Origin: DATIRA01 sp964553405 | GTDB taxonomy: Bacteria > Pseudomonadota > Gammaproteobacteria > Steroidobacterales > Steroidobacteraceae | DNA length: 18,699 nt | Assembly (NCBI GenBank): GCA_964553405.1 | Contig: CAZKLS010000049.1 | Span: 1-18,699, forward strand | Direction of reading: 5' to 3' | Shown here: in pieces, positions 15,630 to 18,699 of the stretch | Numbering within the stretch: position 1 is the first letter of the stretch | Layout: each line of letters opens with the position of its first letter | The notes under the pieces: model-generated | Told to the model about the DNA's origin: nothing | The model's database searches: none | What the model saw: the letters and a program-made list of their open reading frames with translations, nothing else | Position numbers and translations under genes: made by a program

Positions 15630-16787
15630 CTACTGGCCGGTCGTGAACCGCGTCCAGCTCCTGTTCACCAGGCGCGTGAATTCCTCGGTCTCGGCGAGGT
15701 CCGGGAACAGCTTCGCCTTGACTTCCGCCGGCGGGTACACGCCGGGGTCGTCGCGGACCCCTTCGTCGACCATCGGCAGCGAGGCGGCGTTGCCGGTCGC
15801 GTAGTTGACGAAATTCGAGTTCGCCGCGGCCACCTCGGGCTTCATCATGAAGTTGATGAAGGCGTGGGCGTTGTTCGGATGCGGCGCGTCGGCCGGGATC
15901 GCGTACATGTCGAACCAGATGATCGTGCCTTCCTTCGGCACGTTGTACTTGATCTCGACGCCCTGCCCGGCCTCCTCGGCACGGTCACGCGACTGCAGGA
16001 TGTCCCCGCTCCAGCCGACCGCGATGCAGATCTCGCCGTTCGCCAGCGCGTCGATGTAGTTCGAGCTGTGGATCATCCGCACGTAGGGGCGGACCGCCAT
16101 CAGCTTCTCCTCGGCGAGCTTCAGGTCTTCCTCGGCCTGGCTGTTCGGATCCTTGCCGAGCCAGGCGAGCGTGGCGCCGACGATCTCGGTCGGCGCATCG
16201 AGGAACGAGATGCCGCAGTCCTTGAACTTGGCCGCGTACTTGGGATCGAACACCAGGTCCCAGCTGTCCACCGGGGCGTTCGGCATGATCGCCTCGACCT
16301 TGGCCACGTTGTAGCCGATGCCGGTCGTGCCCCACATGTGGTTCACCGAGTACTCGTTGCCCGGATCGTGCAGCGCGACCCGCTGCAGGATCTCCGGATC
16401 CAGGTTCGACCAGTTCGGCAGCTTCGAGCGGTCGAGTTTCTGGAACACGCCGGCCTTGATCTGCCGCTCCATGAACGACGCCGAGGGCACGACCACGTCG
16501 TAGCCGGTATTGCCGGCCAGCAGCTTGGTCTCCAGCACCTCGTTCGAATCGAACACGTCGTAGTTGACCTTGATGCCCGTCTCGGCGGTGAACTGCTCGA
16601 GCGTGGCCGGGTCGATGTAGTCGGACCAGTTGTAGACGTTGACGACCTTCTCTTCCTCCTGCGGCACGGCTGCGGCAGGTGCCGCGGCAGGCTCGGTCGA
16701 GGCGGGCTGCTCCGGCTTCTTGCCGCAGCCTGTGATCGTGAACGCGGCCGCCAGGCCAAGCAGCCCGGCACGGATCGTGATGCTCAT
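15630..16787 (-). CDS. potF: Polyamine-binding lipoprotein, paralogue 2 (SpuD position)
   Basis: A 385-residue PotF-family binding protein with lipobox ITGC (Cys21) and an Ala/Pro-rich linker to about residue 45, so it should be anchored by lipid. Landmarks are YNWSDY (Trp54, Asp56), FLDAPTEI (Glu201), IHSSNYI (240-246), GWSGD (Trp259, Asp262), WFD (Trp291, Asp293) and RSWTRFTTG. Its pocket keeps more of the E. coli PotF residues than paralogue 1, but also has Trp in place of the Phe of FFD. In P. aeruginosa the matching Trp in SpuE versus Phe in SpuD is reported to favour spermidine over putrescine (from memory). It is first in the transport segment, 112 bp after the aminotransferase, with a plausible promoter upstream and a terminator downstream. 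Confidence 0.92.
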   Translation of the reverse strand: MSITIRAGLLGLAAAFTITGCGKKPEQPASTEPAAAPAAAVPQEEEKVVNVYNWSDYIDPATLEQFTAETGIKVNYDVFDSNEVLETKLLAGNTGYDVVVPSASFMERQIKAGVFQKLDRSKLPNWSNLDPEILQRVALHDPGNEYSVNHMWGTTGIGYNVAKVEAIMPNAPVDSWDLVFDPKYAAKFKDCGISFLDAPTEIVGATLAWLGKDPNSQAEEDLKLAEEKLMAVRPYVRMIHSSNYIDALANGEICIAVGWSGDILQSRDRAEEAGQGVEIKYNVPKEGTIIWFDMYAIPADAPHPNNAHAFINFMMKPEVAAANSNFVNYATGNAASLPMVDEGVRDDPGVYPPAEVKAKLFPDLAETEEFTRLVNRSWTRFTTGQ

Positions 16788-16819
16788 TTACTAGGAACCC
16801 CGTTGGCTTGCAGGTGATC

Positions 16820-16837
16820 GCGCAGTGAACGCTGCGC
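16820..16837. repeat. Small hairpin in the leader of the first binding-protein gene
   Basis: GCGCAG and CTGCGC pair perfectly around a six-base loop. It lies between the predicted promoter and the ATG at 16787, hence in the untranslated leader. It has no T-run, so it is not called a terminator. Confidence 0.4.
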
Positions 16838-16850
16838 TGGCGAATTGACT

Positions 16851-16879
16851 ATTTTACGGCCACGGCGCAGGTATTTCCA
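16851..16879 (-). promoter_or_regulatory. Putative sigma-70 promoter for the polyamine-binding protein gene
   Basis: On the minus strand TGGAAA (16874-16879) and TAAAAT (16851-16856) are 17 bases apart, in the only AT-rich patch of a GC-rich spacer. Match is 4/6 to the -35 and 5/6 to the -10 consensus. The implied leader is about 55-60 bases. Confidence 0.4.
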
Positions 16880-16899
16880 TTGCGAGGGATCGAGCGGCC

Positions 16900-18297
16900 T
16901 CAGAGCCGGCCCTCGGCCCGGCAGCGCTCGTAGGTCAGGTCCAGGCAGCGCCAGGCCTTCTCGGCCAGCTCGTCCAGCTGCTGCTCGTCGATCACCAGCG
17001 GCGGCGAGATGATCATCGTGTCGCGGACCGCACGCATGATCAGGCCGTTGGCGAAGCAGAAATCCCGGCAGATCGTCCCGACCTCGCCCCGCTTGTCGAA
17101 GAAGCGCCGTGCCCGCTTGTCGCGGACCAGCTCGAGCGCACCGATCAGCCCGATCGACCGCGCCTCGCCTACCAGCGGATGCTCCGCGAGCTGCCGCCAC
17201 TTGCCGGCCAGGTAGGGTCCGACCCGGTCGCGGACCCGGGGCACCAGCCCCTCCTGCTCGATCAGCCTCAGGTTGACGCTCGCGACCGCGCAGGCGGTGG
17301 GGTGACCCGAGTAGGTGAAGCCGTGCGCGAACTCGCCGCCCCGGTCGATGATCACCTCGGCCACGCGGTCCGAGACCATCACGCCGCCGATCGGCAGGTA
17401 GCCCGAGGACAGGCCCTTGGCGATGGTCATCAGGTCCGGGCGGATCCCGTAGTAATTGGAGCCGAACCACTCGCCGAGACGGCCGAAGCCGCAGATGACC
17501 TCGTCGGCGACCAGCAGGATCCCGTAGCGCTCGCAGATCCGCTGGATCTCGGGCCAGTAGGTCCCGGGCGGAATGATGACCCCGCCCGCGCCCTGGATGG
17601 GCTCGGCGATGAACGCCGCGACCTTGTCGGCGCCGAGCTCCAGGATCTTCTGCTCGAGCGCCCGGGCCGCCTGCAGCCCGAATTCCTCGGGCGGAAGGTC
17701 ACCGCCCTCGCCGTACCAGTAGGGCTGCGGGATGTGGACGATGCCCGGGATCGGCAATCCGCCCTGCTCGTGCATGAATCCCATCCCGCCGAGGCTGGCG
17801 CCGGCCATCGTGCTGCCGTGGTAGGCGTTCTCGCGGCTGATGATGACCTGGCGCTGGCCCTGCCCGAGCAGGTCCCAGTAGCGGCGCACCAGCCGTACGA
17901 CCGTGTCGTTGCCCTCGGAACCGGAGCCGGTGAAGAACACCCTGTTGAACTGTGGCGGCGTGAGATCCACGAGCTGCTTGGCCAGCTCGATCGCCGGCGG
18001 GTGTGCGGTCTGGAAGAAGCTGTTGTAGTAGGGGAGCTCCAGCATCTGGCGGTAGGCGGCCTCGGCGAGCTCACGGCGCCCGTAGCCCAGGTTCACGCAC
18101 CACAGGCCCGCCATGCCGTCCAGGATGCGGTTGCCGTCGGAGTCGTACAGGTACACGCCCTCCGCCCTGACGATCACGCGCGCACCCCGGGCGTGGAGCA
18201 TCTTGTAGTCGGTGAACGGATGCAGGTAGTGCTGGCGGTCGAGCTCCTGCCAGGCGGCGGTGCTGCGGTCGAAGACGAATGGCTCTGGCTTGCTCAT
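16900..18297 (-). CDS. spuC: Polyamine (putrescine)-pyruvate aminotransferase, class III
   Basis: A 465-residue cytoplasmic class III PLP aminotransferase (P. aeruginosa SpuC is about 456). Visible motifs are the LHPFTDYK start typical of the omega-amino acid/polyamine-pyruvate group, DGMAGLWCVNLGYG, the cofactor phosphate-binding GSGSEGND (124-131), LLVADEVICGFGR with the pyridine Asp265, and TIAKGLSSGY with the Schiff-base Lys294. It should transfer an amino group from putrescine (or related amines) to pyruvate. ATG 18297 is set by GAGG about six bases upstream, which overlaps the stop of the preceding ligase gene; that frame's upstream extension is a shadow. It sits 8 bp after the ligase and 112 bp before the binding protein, matching the spuB-spuC-spuD order. 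Beta-alanine/omega-amino acid substrates are an alternative. Confidence 0.9.
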   Translation of the reverse strand: MSKPEPFVFDRSTAAWQELDRQHYLHPFTDYKMLHARGARVIVRAEGVYLYDSDGNRILDGMAGLWCVNLGYGRRELAEAAYRQMLELPYYNSFFQTAHPPAIELAKQLVDLTPPQFNRVFFTGSGSEGNDTVVRLVRRYWDLLGQGQRQVIISRENAYHGSTMAGASLGGMGFMHEQGGLPIPGIVHIPQPYWYGEGGDLPPEEFGLQAARALEQKILELGADKVAAFIAEPIQGAGGVIIPPGTYWPEIQRICERYGILLVADEVICGFGRLGEWFGSNYYGIRPDLMTIAKGLSSGYLPIGGVMVSDRVAEVIIDRGGEFAHGFTYSGHPTACAVASVNLRLIEQEGLVPRVRDRVGPYLAGKWRQLAEHPLVGEARSIGLIGALELVRDKRARRFFDKRGEVGTICRDFCFANGLIMRAVRDTMIISPPLVIDEQQLDELAEKAWRCLDLTYERCRAEGRL

Positions 18298-18305
18298 CGG
18301 GAACC

Positions 18306-18698
18306 TCAGACGTTCAGCAGCAGGTGCTCGCGCTCCCAGGAGCTGATCACCTTGAAGAACGTGTCGTACTCGCTCTCTTTCACGGCCGTGTAGGCCATGA
18401 TGAAACGCTCGCCGAGCAGGTCGACGAGACGCCGGCTGTCGCGCAGCAGCCGGACGGCCTCCTCGAGGTTGCGCGGCAGCCCGAACGGCATGTCGTAGGC
18501 GCTGCCGGTGATCGGCTCCGAGGGCTTGAGGCCCTCGACCATGCCGAGGTAGCCGCAGGCCAGCGACGCGGCGATCGCCAGGTAGGGGTTCGCATCCGCG
18601 CCGCCGAGCCGGTTCTCGACCCTGCGGCTCTCCGCGTCGGACAGCGGCACGCGCAGGCCGGCGGTGCGGTTGTCGTAGCCCCACTGCGTGTTGATCGG
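18306..18698 (-). CDS. spuB: Glutamate-polyamine ligase (glutamine synthetase family), 5' end missing
   Basis: The last 130 codons of a glutamine synthetase-like protein; the frame is open to the window edge. WGYDNRTAGLRVP, RRVENRLGGADANPYLAIAASLACGYLGM and the LKPSEPITGSAYD region match the C-terminal catalytic part of the GlnA/PuuA family. The conserved Arg-Glu-Asn-Arg segment and ADANPY are characteristic. The genetic context (class III aminotransferase 8 bp downstream, then a polyamine importer) makes a gamma-glutamylpolyamine synthetase (SpuB/SpuI/PuuA) far more likely than an ammonia-assimilating GlnA. It would ligate glutamate to putrescine or a longer polyamine using ATP. Which polyamine cannot be told from this fragment. 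Confidence 0.88.
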   Translation of the reverse strand, partial: PINTQWGYDNRTAGLRVPLSDAESRRVENRLGGADANPYLAIAASLACGYLGMVEGLKPSEPITGSAYDMPFGLPRNLEEAVRLLRDSRRLVDLLGERFIMAYTAVKESEYDTFFKVISSWEREHLLLNV

Positions 18699-18699
18699 C

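Overview
The window is high-GC, tightly packed bacterial DNA. Gene content (a Pseudomonas-type spu polyamine cluster, YbdL and YafV homologues, membrane winged-helix/TPR regulators) points to a gammaproteobacterium, perhaps near Xanthomonadales or Chromatiales; no rRNA or other marker gene fixes the lineage. There is no tRNA, rRNA, CRISPR array or transposase gene.

Layout. (1) Positions 1-2782, plus strand: the 3' part of a kinase-fold gene, overlapped by 23 bp by an exported PPP-type phosphatase whose C-terminal third looks like a degenerate copy of the same kinase fold. (2) 2787-6843, minus strand, converging on region 1 with 4 bp between stop codons: a membrane winged-helix/TPR regulator followed by an ATP/ADP-translocase-family membrane protein with a C-terminal cadherin-like domain. 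(3) 6994-10195, minus strand: ybdL-type aminotransferase, yafV-type omega-amidase and a Cys/Met-metabolism PLP enzyme, in transcription order. Together they suggest 2-oxo-4-methylthiobutyrate/glutamine transamination with amide removal, plus a sulfur amino acid step. (4) 10196-10522: a non-coding spacer with two large nested hairpin elements in head-to-head orientation. (5) 10523-18698, minus strand: a polyamine uptake and catabolism locus in the order glutamate-polyamine ligase (partial), polyamine aminotransferase, binding protein, terminator, second binding protein, ATPase, permease, permease, polyphosphate glucokinase. Apart from the last gene this is the spuBCDEFGH order of Pseudomonas aeruginosa. 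The ABC importer brings in putrescine/spermidine, and the ligase and aminotransferase start their breakdown.

Most worth a second look: the kinase / phosphatase-pseudokinase pair at 1-2782, the transporter-cadherin fusion, the paired hairpin elements at 10221-10475, and polyphosphate glucokinase translationally coupled to a polyamine permease. Apart from these the window is mostly recognisable metabolism.
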